Positions 38,458 to 51,250 of a DNA stretch of 64,000 nucleotides are shown here, one piece after another. Position numbers and translations under genes: made by a program. Positions within the stretch are counted from its first letter, which is position 1. Each line of letters begins with the position of its first letter. Origin of the DNA: Centropus unirufus (Eukaryota > Chordata > Aves > Cuculiformes > Centropidae); the NCBI GenBank assembly GCA_013397695.1, contig VYZI01000108.1:530054-594053 (forward strand), in the 5' to 3' direction. Below the pieces are notes generated by a model. That model saw nothing but the letters and a program-made list of their open reading frames with translations. It did no database searches and was not told the origin of the DNA.

Positions 38458-39765
38458 GAAGTCTGGGCTGAGGTGGGTACAGGGCAAGAGCACAAGCAGC
38501 ACCCACAGGGTGAAGGAGTAGTCAAAGCAGGAAACTGGCTGGTCAAAAAGCAAGAAAAAAGAAGAGATGTTTCAAAGCATGAAGAGCTTGAGTTGAAACA
38601 AAGACTAGGAAAAATCTTTGAGCCTTTCTGGTGAGATAAGAGCTAGGCATAAATGCAGCTTAGAAATTATATGTATTCAACCCTTATACACAAAAGGAAA
38701 ACATGAGGCAACCCACACTGGGGCAGATGCTGCAGGTCACTCCTCAACATGCAAATGCAAGCCAGTCACATTTCAAGCCATGTGCCTCCCAGGACACTCC
38801 AGCACTCCAATGGGAGACAAACCCTGAGCTCCTCAACTAAGCACCAGTAATTAGGAGGGGGAGTACAGGAATGCACACATGGTCCCTTTGTCATCAGAGA
38901 AGGTCCCCCAGCTCCCTTTGTACTGTCATCATCACATTCAGCAGATGACAGCTAGGTGCAAACAGCCTAAAGACATGCTTGTTCTGTGCTATGTCTTGAG
39001 TCTCACACTGGGTCATCTGTGAAGTGCAGACAGACGTGTGTGGCAGGGACCATCATAGGAATTCTTTTAAGCTCTCAGGCAGGACCCAAGTTGCCTCAGA
39101 ACCAGCGTTAACATCCTGAAACTCATCTGCAAGAGATGTACTCTTAAAAATACATGACAAATAAGGCAGCCCCTACGAACTCTGAACGGGCACATAAATG
39201 AGAAATTGCCACTGAGCCTCAGACCTAAGAAAGCTATCTAGAAAAATGTATCCATGAACCTATCCAGGAATTTTCTGACATTCTGTTCAGGGAGGCAAAA
39301 GACCTCTGCAAAGACCTTGCATTTGTCATCTGGCCGGTACAACATTTACAGTAAAATAAATATACTTCTGGTTTAATGCATCTAATGAAATATGAACAGA
39401 AGCATTTTGAGGGTAAAGGTATTTGGACTCATCTCTCTCTGATGTGACAGGACCGACGGTCTTTAGATGTCCCTGACAACCAAAGGTGGGTAAAAAGAGC
39501 TAAACTTCTTAAAAGCAAACAGTTCTTTTTTAGTGAAGATATCCAATGTCTTAACGGTCTTTTCTGAGAGAAAAGCTCCTCTGTGTGCTTCTTTCTGTGC
39601 CTGCAGCCATGATAAGAAAATAAAGGATGCTTGTGAAAACAAGCAATTCATGAATGCCCAATATTTCCTGGAGGATATAGACAGTCTTTTAATGAAGTCC
39701 GCTACGTGGGCTTCTAAGGCACCACAGACTGGCTATCTGCTTCAGTCTGCACCACTGAAGAATGA

Positions 39766-39776
39766 CCCCCCCCCCC
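39766..39776 (+). repeat. Homopolymer run of 11 C
   Basis: An uninterrupted C11 between GAATGA and ACTACAC. Its length may be variable or mis-assembled. Confidence 0.9.
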
Positions 39777-40868
39777 ACTACACATTGCAAAAAAAGGTGT
39801 GCATGCATAAGGCTTCCTGGCAGTCTATATGGTAGAAGATATTAATTCTCCTCTCCTCTTAATACAGCCCAGAGATCATTTCAGATGGAGTCAGCTGCAG
39901 AGAGCACAGTTAAACCAGAGGCACACTGCCCTTTGCCAGCCGCTGCAGTGCTCACGCTTTCTGGCCTTATGACACTGCCTGTTTGATAATGCTATTTTGT
40001 CCCATTGAAGAAGATTAAATCCCACAAAGTGAGCATTTCAGTTCCTTCAGAAAACATCTCCTCATGCTGTGACATGAGCTGTCTCTACCTCAGAAGAAAG
40101 TGCCTACCAGGTGATTAGAAAAAAAATATCACCATACAAGTTGGGAAGCACCTTGGCATTCAAATCAGCAGCTCCCCCAAACTATTTTTTGATTCTCAGT
40201 ACAATGATACATCAAAACATAACTGTGGAATACATCACACTCCTTGTCGTCTCCAAACTGTGAGATTGCAAAGTAAATCCTGCCAATGGCACACCACTTC
40301 CTCAAAGTGGTCACAAGGGATCCACATCACTTGGCTGACCACTGTTGTTTCTGCTGGGGGACTGCCATTAGCCTGGTAGAATCAGCAACAAATAAAAACA
40401 AAACAGAGACAATCTGGCTGCGCCACCTGCCACCAGCGACATGCTTTTGGTCAAGAAGTCTGTGGTTTCACCCTCTGAGCTGTCTCAGCTCTCAGAGCCG
40501 CTGGCACACTTTCCACCCCTGGTTTAAAATGGCTGCCAGGTCCCCGTCACAACCAGCCAGCTCAGGGATCTTCCCCCAAAGAGTTTCTCCCCACAGCCTC
40601 ATTCCTTTCAGCACAGAAGGAAATGTATCTCCATTACAGAAGGTCTGAAGCTTAAAGCTTCTCTAGTGTTGACAGAACAGTGACAATTCTCTCAAGAAAT
40701 TACTTCCTGAGCCTGCCCGGACTGGCCTGCCAAGAAAAATAACACGAGCAATGTTTAAGTGCATCAAGTCTCAGAAAGTGACTTCCAAAAGAAAGATCTT
40801 GAAGTCATCAAAGTAGGAACAAAGACCAGACATACTGAAGCCTAGAAATGTTTACTGAAAACCCCCTG

Positions 40869-40925
40869 CAAAACAAAAAAAAAAAACAACAAAAAGCAAA
40901 ACCAAAAAAAACCCCAAAACAAACA
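40869..40925 (+). repeat. A-rich low-complexity stretch
   Basis: Runs of A interrupted by single C or G (AAACAAAA and AACCAAAAAAA types). No repeat family was recognised. Confidence 0.85.
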
Positions 40926-41720
40926 GGAGTGAGCATACATATATCTACAGAACTATTTTAAGCCAAATAATCCCTTTTTTTTCATCTATGGAAAGCCCTA
41001 CCTGTCTTTCATTCACATAGATAAAAATAAATCAGTTACTTTGTTGATAAAATTATCTTAGGTAATTACAACCCACTCTTCATAATCCTAAAGATTTGAA
41101 CTCCAGTTCACCATCTCTCAGCTTCATATCACCTTGTTTGGGAAGCTGTGTCAGATGTTGGATGCTAAAAGGCTACTCAGTCTAACCCCTTCAGATCTTC
41201 CAAAATTCTAAATTATCCTAGAGATTATTATCTTTGTGGACCATAAGGGGAGCTGAGCAAAATACTCTCAAATTACAGTATTTAGGCTGTGTAAATCCAA
41301 GCTTTAATACAGAACTTCAAAAGGCATGTGACTAGACACTTTGGCTTCAGAGAGATAATATCTGTGTTTAAAATCTTTGCTGACAAGACTGACCGCAGTA
41401 ACGGGAAATATTCTGGTTTAAGAAGGTATTCTGATAGCAGGTTCTACATAAACTTTAAAGGGAATGAGACTATCCAAGAAAAGCATTTAAACAACTGTGT
41501 CATTGGTAAACACTGACACAGCTTAAGTATAATTCTTATCTAAATTAATTCCTCCACCTTTTAATTCACAGGGAAACAGGTGACCGCTATGGAAGTGAAT
41601 ATTTGCACATCCAATTTTCACTTTAAAAGCAGATGCTTAACTGCAATTCTTTCCTGACTTTCCAGGTTCAAGCATCATATCTGAATATCAGCACGGCAAT
41701 TCAAAGGCCAAAGTCGACCA

Positions 41721-41756
41721 GCTGAGTGGTACTCACTGAGCTGAGTGGTAATCACT
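41721..41756 (+). repeat. Tandem duplication of 17 bp
   Basis: GCTGAGTGGTACTCACT and GCTGAGTGGTAATCACT, separated by GA, with one mismatch. A local slippage duplication about 200 bp inside the intron that follows the CDKAL1 exon. Confidence 0.9.
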
Positions 41757-41961
41757 TTCTTTCTCCCCTCATGCAACAACCAACCAAATCACCCTGGGTA
41801 AAACAAGGATCAAGAGCTGTATAATATGGAAGAATATTGCAGGGGTAGGGGTGGTACCAAGCTTCCCTGCTGCTTTTTCAAAGAGAAAGTCTATATGTTG
41901 ACATTGACCTCACAAAAACAATCAAGAAAACCTTTGTTTTCTAACTGATAAAGATACATAC

Positions 41962-42058
41962 CCCTATAATACTCAAGCCTTTCAAGTAGTCCTGACGAGG
42001 TTGGGCTTGTGGCACACAGCCTGCTAGAACCACCTTCTTCTTCCCTTCTTGGGCTTTC
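41962..42058 (-). CDS. CDKAL1: CDKAL1 internal exon (end of N-terminal methylthiotransferase domain)
   Basis: CDKAL1 is a radical-SAM enzyme that methylthiolates t6A37 of cytosolic tRNA-Lys(UUU) to ms2t6A, and it is tail-anchored in the ER membrane. On the minus strand a pyrimidine-rich tract ending TCTGTTCTTCTTTAG precedes the exon and GTATGT follows it. The exon opens with one base completing a codon (phase 2), then gives 32 codons beginning KAQEGKKKVV and including LAGCVPQAQPRQDYLKG, ending SIIG at phase 0. This matches my memory of human residues about 124-156, differing at EENKKIV versus EGKKKVV. The AGC cysteine (human C138) is the third ligand of the N-terminal [4Fe-4S] cluster, so a key residue is intact. 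The next exon, 6.3 kb on, continues the protein exactly in frame. The family match is recognised by eye, not by alignment; I am very sure. Confidence 0.96.
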
Positions 42059-45000
42059 CTAAAGAAGAACAGACAGATCGTGTGTTATTTTTTTCCAAAT
42101 GGATAATTTTCAGCATCAAAATAGCTATATTGTGCATGTGACACTGGAAAGCAACCACAATTAATATATTTCCAAATCAGAAGCAAGCTGGACATGTTTG
42201 CATCTCACAAACCAACACACTAGAAGAACCCCACATGAAGCTATTGGGCTACAGCATATGTGACTCGCTTTAGGGAGTATCTACAGAGACCATTATGGCT
42301 GTGTGTGGTGGATGAAAGTATGATCTGCAAAGCCTTAATCAACTTCAGTTAACCTTTATCTGCCACAGTGATAGCAGACAATAAGGTCAAGGAAGGTGGG
42401 ACTAAGCACAATTCAAGAAAAGTTACACAAAATGGCCTACACAGATAGGAAGTGCAGGCTCATAACATGAGCATTTACCTTGTACTTGTTTACTTTAAAA
42501 ATGTTTATTTAACTTTAAATGCCCATTTACTTAAAAATATTTAAGTAAATGTTTACTCAAAACCATATTGAGCATTTTCAAGCTTCAACTACTTGTCTTG
42601 GGCAGAGAAAGATTTGTCTGGATGTTAATTTATGCAATTGCTTAGCTTTGATGCTACCTTAGCACCAACTAGGAAACCAAAGCACTAAGATTAAAGATTC
42701 ATACTATTCGTTTTGTTAGTAATATTTTGACTCACTTTGAATTTGACACTGAATATCAAGCCATCACAGATTCCTGAAGCTGTTTGGAGCTCTGAACGGA
42801 ACTATCGGCTGCATTCTAAACAGCGAGATGCAAAACCTTCCTATGTTCATTAAACTTTGAAGATCATCCATCAGCACATTAATCCTACATGACTCCTGAA
42901 TTATAATGTGCAAAACAGCAAAGAAGAGAAGCACTGAATAGTTCTAGCAGATTTGCTAGGTCTGACATATTATGGGTTGCTCTGAGAACTTCACAGTTGC
43001 ATGCTGTATTGCAACCTTCTGGCAGACTTCTGTCAAGCTGTAACCTTGTAAATCCATATTTTCCCCAGCAATATATGGATTCATTAAATATTTACTGTTA
43101 TGTTGGAACAGACTAAGATGTGTCACAACATTTTGCAAAAAAATTATCCAAAATATACAATTGCTTAGACAATATTATACTCTTCAGCTTGTTTGAGCTG
43201 TCTCCAACCTGAACGTGCTAGCACAAGCGATGTTCAACAAGCACAAGGATGCTACACAGAGTATCTGGAGATCCCCAGCAAACCCAAATTTAATGAAGAA
43301 AGAAAACCAGACTGGCACCACACATAATTCCACTGGTCACGATTTTCAGCTCATACTCACAATGTGGACAAATTAATTTACAAATCATAGCTCATATGAA
43401 AACTCATAAGAATAGACAAACTGCAGTATTAAAGAAGATCACAGGCCATCTTACCAAATGCCTTGTGTTGGCTACTGCCCTAACATAAGGTCTTTCAAAA
43501 GAAAAAATTAAATATCCTATACACAAACAAGTGTGAAATAACAGGAAAACATATTGTGCCTGTTACCTCATGTCCAACATAAATGCAGCAAATCTCTTAA
43601 GTGTTCATTTTTAGTTTAGTGGGACTTTCTTCAGACATTCGTCTTTCGGAGGCGCACAGGTCCTCTACTTGTATGCTAAGATGTGTAATAAAAATGCAAA
43701 TTCTTTCATCTCTTCCTCAATAATATTTCTGTGCGTAAAGAACTATGAGGAAACATAGCAGATTTAGTATATTTCTTAGGTAGGGAATCTAGCAACGTGT
43801 CTCTGAAATCTGCAATCCCCTTCTTTCAGTGGTAAATATATAAGGGTTTTGCAAAACCTCAATAGAGGTCACCTACTTGTACACTGTCAAGTTTAAAAAA
43901 AAAGAAAAAAGAAAAAAAATCCTACTTCATGCATTACCTAAAAATGTCACATAGTACCATGTGACACTCCACTAACTCAAAGGCAAAAAAACTATTACTT
44001 ATAGAGTCTAACAGACTCAACCTAATGCCTTGAGGCAAGACAGTAAGACCTGTCTCCAGCAAACAAAGCACACATTCCCTAGGCATCTCTGTATCTGGTA
44101 TAATCTGCTGCTAGCAACAGCCATCTCCATCTACTTGAAAACCTGTGAGTAGTAGAAAAGAAAAAGCTTTTATTCAAGTCTCTTTATCTGAGGAAAAAAA
44201 ATAAACAAAGTTTCCCTTGACACATTAAATGGCATTTTAATGTTATTTCACAGCTTTACCATTTTGCCATATCTTCTGGGACTATAACTGGAGCTAGGGG
44301 GGAAAAAAAGTTCAACTGAATCTTCTTCACAATAAGCATTGCCTTCACTTAACTTTTTTAAAGCTGTATAGGTCTCTACAGAATACAAAATTTGGACACT
44401 GAAATTTTTTCGCTTTAAAATGCAATTAAATGGAAATGTCAGAACTAAATTTTCAATCATAGCCAATATTCATTACCTCCATAATACAGAGCACAGTCCA
44501 TGAAACCCACCGTAAACGAAAAATCATTGCAAGGGAATTATGAAAATTTTTGCTCCATTATCAAGAAATCACTTGTCAAAACATGCATTCCAGTATTACA
44601 TTGTCACCTCCTTTTAATATTGTTTAATGAGCCCTCCTCATATTAATAAAAGCCTGCAAAAATTATTCTTTGGAAGTCTAGTTAGCACAGCTACTATATT
44701 AGAAAAGCCTTTATCCTTCAAAAACATGAATAGTAATGAGAATAATACCTCATGGAATCTAGTAGGTGGCATGAATAAATATATCTTCCTTTTCAGACAG
44801 CCTTTATATTATTCAATTACACGAACCTCATCTTGAACTTTCAATTTAATTGATTCAGGAAACATTTTCTAGAAATACACTCTTTTCTAAAAACTACTTG
44901 CAAGATATACATCTGAAAAGAAATTTAATAACAGCAATTATTTTCTAAAGAAAGGAATTATTTAAGGTTATTTTCCTAAATAATGGGTGGGGAACAAAAA

Positions 45001-48000
45001 ACAAGTGAGAAACAACAAGGGCATGAAAAAAATACTGCAGAGGGCAAAGCACTCGTACAAGATCTGCAGTGAGATCACAGATCTCCACTGCACAAATAAA
45101 TCCACTGCAACTGTAGCTGTACTATCACACATAACAAAAATCAAGTTCAATGTATTCTGCTTTTTATAAAGCAAATTTCAGAGTGTAACTAGGATGGGAA
45201 GAAACTTTGGCCTTGCTTCTATTTATGCTGTTCGGAACCTGCACTAACTAAAACATTCTGCCCACACATTTATCTAGCGTGTTTTTACACGTTTCCTCTA
45301 CTTTATTTTTTTTTTAAGTTTCAAGAAAATATGGCCAGTATCACAACAAAGATGAAGAAATGGTCCGCAGCCTCCAGGAAGCCCCCCAGAGTGTTTGCTA
45401 CATAAGCACTGTGTGTATAGCAACACTGCTGGATACCATAGCAGCCAGTGCAGGAAGCTGTCCCAGTTTTTCACGACTCACAGGGCTACTTAGGTGAAAT
45501 CATCATAGGAAAAAAAAAAAGTTATGGACTCCTTAGGTTGAAATCTAAGAAAAACCGTGAAAGCACAGAAGATGGGCTAAATTCAATGGCAGACAGTAAT
45601 CTGTGCCATCAAAAAATAACGGCTTTCTTTTTGCAAGGGAGAGACAAGAGAACGTAGATTATCACTGCTCACGTGCTCGCTTCCCTTTCCATAAGCAAAG
45701 TTGCGTATTGGACATTTGTAAGCTGTAAATTCTTCAGTAAATCATTCCTATCTTCCTAAGAGCCATCACTACTACTCCTCAAGGTACGCCTGGCAGGCAC
45801 CTGAACCCAGAAGTCTGTTCTGCAGGGAGTAAAGCTGACAATCCACAGACAGGGCATCACAAAACATCCACTTTGTCAACTGTGGCTCCAGTACCAGAAC
45901 AGTGAAACTAAGTATTGTATGAGCAAAGCCCAATTTTTATCTCCAAAACCCATCGTTGGCAGAATTAGATAATGAAGTAGTGTTTGAACAATGAGCAGAA
46001 GGCTACCTGCAGCAGAAGGATGAGGTAACAGTCAAATACATGCAAGAGCAGAAGCAGGAATGGAATTTTCAGCAAAAGCAATAAATGAGGGAGAAAAGTG
46101 CCTTACAGTGAGGCTTCACATTGACAGCAATTGGTAGATGTTCATAAAATAATAAGGGGAAGTATTTGCAAAGCTAAAGTACAACAAAATGTGTCCATTT
46201 TATCCATTTTAGCTGAAGGTGAGCATTCCAACCTGAACCTTACTAGGCAGAAAAAAAATTAAAAAAATAAAAGGAAAAAAATTCTACTACAGCAGCATTA
46301 GTTGAGTACAGTATGAACAGTGCATGTGATGAGATCAGGCTGTCAAAGGTTATAAAAAGTAAAGTTGATGGGATACCACTTCACAGGCTGTAGAAATTAT
46401 GTTGTGATGTCTCTGGGGAAAAAGAAATGCTGTTTGGCTAAAGATTCAAATGTGTGAAAGATCTTCCAATTGCCTCATCTGCTGAATTCATCAGTAAGAA
46501 GCTGCAAGTTTTAAAGAGAGCACAGCATCCCTGGAATGAAAAGATGGTGCCTGTATAGCATCTGGAATACATTCCTGAAAATGCATCAAATCACAGAGCT
46601 ATTTTCGTTTGAAAAATTACAAATGGTAACCTAAAACGTGGCTTTACAGGCTTTGAGCCAATCTAAGGTCTCATTACTACCCCAAGGCTTGCTTCCCATT
46701 CTCCTTGTCTGCCATTGCTGCTTCTACCTTGCTCTAACTCCAACCCCTCCTCCTTCTCATTTCTGGCCATCTGGTATCACTCCTCTGCTCTAAGCTCTGC
46801 AGCTCACTGGACCCTTCCAGGGCCCCATGTAAAACATTGATACAGGAGACGCCTACTGAGCTGAGTCGGGGGGGAGTGGTGACATTTTATTCTGGGAAAA
46901 GGGCTGCAGCAAAGCCACAAAAAAAAATGGTCAAGGGAAAGGTGTTGGGAAGGAAACAGAAAAAGAAGACATGGGAATGCCTTGTTTCATGTATGGTGAG
47001 CTTCACAAGCCTCATGAAACCTTTGAGGTCACAATATGCTGAGCAGCATGAGTGAATAAGAAGTAAAAAGGATATAAGAAACTCATACTTGTTGTGCTTT
47101 CAAGGTAAGGAACAACCTGATAGTGAAAGGCATGTGGAAAACCTGAAGGAAGCTTGTCGAAATTATTGATTAGAGCAGATCCACTCGAGTCTACTTAGCC
47201 TGTCAGTTTCCCTGTACACTCCCACAGCCCCCAAAAAATTATAGTATTTTCCTTGAGAGGCATGTGAAGATGTAAAGCTCATTTGCACGTGCTTATGCTA
47301 ATCATTGGAGCTCACTAATTTGATCTTTGAGGACCAATCTCTAGCAAAGCATCCTTCTAATTACCATGCCGCATCCTCTGAACTTGTCTCCTTTGGTAAA
47401 AACCATCAGGTGACCTATTTTTTCCCCTGGAGTATTTATAAGTTGCACATTCTCCTCACAAAAATGAGCATGTCTTTTCTAAAAATATTGTGAAAAGCCA
47501 CAGTACCTGTGTGAACAGACATTATACTTCTTGCTTCTTTCACACTCAGAAAAATGCATTTGAATAAACTACTCAAATTCCTACTTTTCACAACTCCCAT
47601 AGATCCATCCAGGCTTTTACGGCAGACACTGCTGTCCATCACAATCCAAAACCATGGGTTAGCAGCTGCCTCCAGACTGCAGGGAAATCTCCCCCGTGCA
47701 GCTTATTGCATTATTAGTTCTGACATCTTGGTTTGAATGGAAACTTGTTTTCACCCAGCTGCCTGGCATGCAAGTGAAGTTCCTGCAGTTTGTCAGCAAA
47801 AGGCCATCAATCCCATTTTATACCCCAGATCAGGTCAGATCTCTGCCTGAGTTTTACCTAAGTTCATAGGCAGCAATTAAAGACGCAACAGTTATTCTTG
47901 AGCAGTCATACCTGAAACCAGTACAGTATTTTAGAGGTGATAATGCAAATTTGTCTTCCTCCAAAGGCTTTCGAAGTAATGCTAAAAAGATTTTACCAGA

Positions 48001-48772
48001 CTGAAAAGTCAGACTGAGATGTATTCAGGAAGAGTTTGGAACGAAGGTATAAATCCTAAATCTCTTGGCTCTGGCTAGTAGATTTTGCAGCCCCAATTAC
48101 AGTTGAATTAACGAACATTAGAGGGGAAATTCCTTCCCCAAGGACAGAGACCTGTCAGGATGACCTTTGGGCAGGCAAGACAACAATGGTTAAGGCCAGT
48201 TACTGTCTCTCCAGATGATTAAGAAAAATTGATACACTTCAAAACAAATCTGCAAAACCATTAACCAAAACTTTTCAGCCTTACAATAACAAAATTGTTT
48301 CAAAATTGAAAGTGTAATTAATGGCAATCTACTCCACAGAAAAAAATAATCTTTTCATTTGTATGCTTAAAAGGAGATGTATTTTATTTTTTTCACTTTT
48401 GCTAAGAAGTCAGGTTGTGTTTTTTTAAATTGAATGGTTTATTTAAATCATTGAGAGACCTTCCCATTCAACGGAAAATACTAGAAATTCAGTAAAAAAA
48501 AAAATAAATCAAATCAGAAGGAATATACCCTGCTTATGGTATTTTACTAACCAGGACACAAACTCCTGAGCACATGCCATAGCTTTTGGGCTACTGCTGT
48601 TCAAATTAAAACCCTTCCATCCAAATGATAAGCTCTCTTGGGGCAAGCTTTTCCCACAACTTGTATCTGGACCTGCTTGCAAGAACTGGGGAAGACTAGG
48701 TTTGAAATTTATTTTTTAAGCAGAAATGGGACAGAGGCTTTGGAGGTTGTGATTTCTTTCACTGATTTCTTA
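42059..48772. other. CDKAL1: CDKAL1 intron upstream of the 97-bp exon
   Basis: The minus-strand acceptor is at 42059-42060. The rest is AT-rich with A-runs (43.89-43.92 and 46.25-46.28 kb). I looked for the preceding CDKAL1 exon (the NSCTV cysteine motif) and did not find it. Confidence 0.75.
42524..42551. repeat. Perfect 12-bp inverted repeat with 4-nt loop
   Basis: CATTTACTTAAA, spacer AATA, TTTAAGTAAATG. It lies about 470 bp upstream (in transcript sense) of the CDKAL1 exon at 41962-42058, within a patch rich in TTTAC and GTTTA motifs. Confidence 0.9.
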
Positions 48773-49036
48773 CTATCACAGAATCAAAAAGTAGTTTGGG
48801 TTGGAAGGGACCTTTTATAGTTCCAACTCCCCCTGCAATAAAGCAGGGGCATCTCCAACTAGATCAGGTTGTTTAGAGCACTGTCCAACCTGATGTTGGA
48901 TGTTTCCAGTGATGGGGCATCCACCAGCTCTCTGGGCAACCTGTTCCAGTGTTCCCTCAGTCTCACTGTAAAAAATTTCATCCTTATATCTTGTCGAAAT
49001 CCACCCTCTTCTAGTTTAAAACCATTCCAGTACAAG
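48773..49036 (-). mobile_element. CR1 LINE fragment, reverse orientation
   Basis: It begins TATCACAGAATCAAAAAG and GGGTTGGAAGGGACC, then has GGGGCATCCACCAGCTC, CAACCTGTTCCAGTG and CTAGTTTAAAACCATTCCAG. This is a reverse-complement CR1 3' end of about 260 bp. The subfamily differs from the 15.7-kb and 58.6-kb copies (it has the GTTTAAAACCATT block). Confidence 0.93.
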
Positions 49037-49823
49037 CAGTTTTTCTACTGCTTTGAAACAGCATGACTTAATTCTCTTCCTTTATACCTGAGAATTTAAC
49101 CCTATTCTGAATTTATTTTTACAATATTATAGATGTACTGTTTAGTCAGATATACTTGTCTCAAGACTAGTGAAAGAAAATCTCCCGTAAATTCACTTAG
49201 GAAGGGACATTAAAATTCTGCCAGCTTAAAGAAATGGAAATTAATATCATTATAGTGAACATATATATAACCCACTTGACTCCTACTCTGTGTCTCTGGT
49301 CTTTCTACACATTTTCCTGTAGGAACTATAATATTCTGTTGTATTACTTATGGCATCTCTCTCCCTTATGTTTTGTTAACTGACCATTTTTTTCAATTCC
49401 TCTCCCCACTCTTGGTACTATTCATCTCTTTAAATATAAAAGAACTACAGTTTAGGGCATACTATTATTCTAATTCATTTGTGAAATACTACACTGCTTC
49501 TCAGGTTCAAAGTCCAGGCGGGCTTCAAGTTACATGCATGCATGGCCAGTGGCTGTAATATAAGACCTTGTTGATACAATGGCTAAAAAATGAAATTAGC
49601 ATTAAATGAAGGTTAAATAACCCGATTTTATTCTCCAAGGTGTAGTGTGCTTCTCAGTAAAACAGTATGCACAAAATTAGAAAACAATACAGAACTTACA
49701 TGGACTCAACACACAATGCAGTATACGGTACCGAAAATATTGTTCTACTGAGGCAGCTCAACAAAATCGCTGAAGGGTTCTATGCTATGTCTGACACGGG
49801 ACACTCTGGGTAATTAAATAAAT

Positions 49824-50181
49824 CAAGGGTTGAAAAGGCTGAGGGGAGACCTTATCAGTGCCCACACCAGCCTGAAAGGAGGTTGTGGAGAGGTGGGTGC
49901 TGACCTCTTCTCCCAAGTGACAGGGGATAGGACAAGGGGGAATGGCCTCAAGCTGCACCAGGGCTGGTTCAGATTGGGCATTGGGAAAAAAATTCTTCAC
50001 TGAAAGGGTCCTTAGGCCCTGGCAGAGGCTATGCAGGGAAGTGGTGGAGTCACCATCCCTGGAGGTGTTCAGAAGATGGGGAGATGAGGTATTCAGGGAC
50101 ATGGTTTAGTGGCAGACAGGTACGGTTGGACTCAATGATCTTAGAGGTCTTTTCCAATCTGGTGATTCTATGATTCTGTGG
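49824..50181 (+). mobile_element. CR1 LINE fragment, 3' end
   Basis: GGCTGAGGGGAGACCTTATC, GGTTGTGGAGAGGTGGGTGC, GGAATGGCCTCAAGCTGC, GTGGTGGAGTCACCATCC and CTTAGAGGTCTTTTCCAATC, ending GATTCTATGATTCTGTG. This is a clear plus-orientation 3' end of about 355 bp with the full tail. The minus frame at 49785-50102 is antisense to it. Confidence 0.96.
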
Positions 50182-50821
50182 TTACAAAGGAGCCAAGAAC
50201 CAACTCATTTTCTCTTTGACATCATAAGGGCAGCTGAAGAAGAAAAGCCACAGACCTGAAAGCCAAAATTCTGATCACCAAGGCTTTTTGTTACTCAAAA
50301 CTGGGAAGCTCTGGTAAAGAAAAAAGAGAAACTTCAAGAGTCGCTAAATAGTTTTCATCCTATGTGCACAGACTGTAAGAAGTTATCAAACACAGAAAAG
50401 GGAACAAAATTCAAGGCAGTAATTTTTCAAAAACAGCAAGCTGCATGTATGTTATCTGTTATGGAAACACTGTATGAGCAGCCACACCGTGCCCAATTTT
50501 TATCAGGAATTCTGCAATAGATAAGGACTACAGCAAGACGTGATGAAACAAACAAGGGAAAAAGAACTGAGCAGAAACACAAAAATGTTTACCTCCTAAA
50601 TGCTTGAATCTTTAAACTGCTTAAATTGCACTGTATCACTTTTTTATTAATCTTTTACTCCTTAGTTTGTTTTAATTCATTAAATGTTTTTTGTAAAGTC
50701 CAGTAAGCTCTTCCTAATCTAAAGAGATCAGGACTTTTTTATTTAATTCCTATTCATGATCATAGTATCTGAATAGCAATAGAAACAACAAACTATACAG
50801 TATACTGTATAACCTTGGTTT

Positions 50822-51250
50822 TGTAGAATCAAGGAAACACAGGTTGGAAAGGTCTTCTAAAGGTCATCTAGCCTAACCTCCCACTAACATGTGGTAAACT
50901 GACAACATGGTTACTCAGCCAAGAGTGGAAAATAAGCGTCCCTTGTTCCACTTCCTGGTCCGATCAAGGAGAGCTTGGCTCCATAATCTCTGCAGTGGCC
51001 TTTCAAGTAGTTACAGGCTACTGTTAGATTATCCAGCAGCCTCCTATGTGCCAGACTCATTACAGCCAGACCTTTTCAGTAGTCCTCCAATGGACCTGCT
51101 TCAGTTTCCTGGCATCTCTCAACTGCTCCCACTACACCCAAAGTACACTAATCCAGGTGAAGCCCCATCAAGTAAGTGGGAAAAAATGCCTTCCCTCAAT
51201 CTCCCAGTCACGTTTGTCTTATTTACAACTCAACATGACACATGCAAGTT
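50822..51250 (-). mobile_element. Old CR1 LINE fragment, reverse orientation
   Basis: It starts GTAGAATCAAGGAAACACAG and GGTTGGAAAGGTCTTC, then has GGCCTTTCAAGTAGTTACAG, TCCAATGGACCTGCTTCAG, AATCCAGGTGAAGCCCC and CTTCCCTCAATCTCCC. The block order fits an older CR1 subfamily, and the copy is much more diverged than the neighbouring one at 49.8-50.2 kb in the opposite orientation. The right edge is uncertain. Open frames of 119 and 96 codons here are not genes. Confidence 0.78.

Larger units (their letters stand above)
35621..41961 (-). other. CDKAL1: CDKAL1 intron, 6341 bp, phase 0
   Basis: This stretch is bounded on the minus strand by GTATGT (donor) and TTTTTTTTAG (acceptor), between two exons that join in frame. 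Its sequence is AT-rich. It contains a CR1 3' tail at 38.4 kb, A-rich runs near 40.87-40.92 kb, an 11-base C run at 39.77 kb and a 17-bp near-perfect direct repeat at 41.72 kb. A moderately GC-richer part at 40.28-40.65 kb holds a 120-codon plus-strand open frame that resembles no protein I know. Nothing else was recognised. Confidence 0.93.

Noticed and set aside
40286..40648. 120-codon plus-strand frame in the CDKAL1 intron
   Set aside because: Antisense to CDKAL1, no known motif, no splice support. GC-richer local composition explains the open frame.
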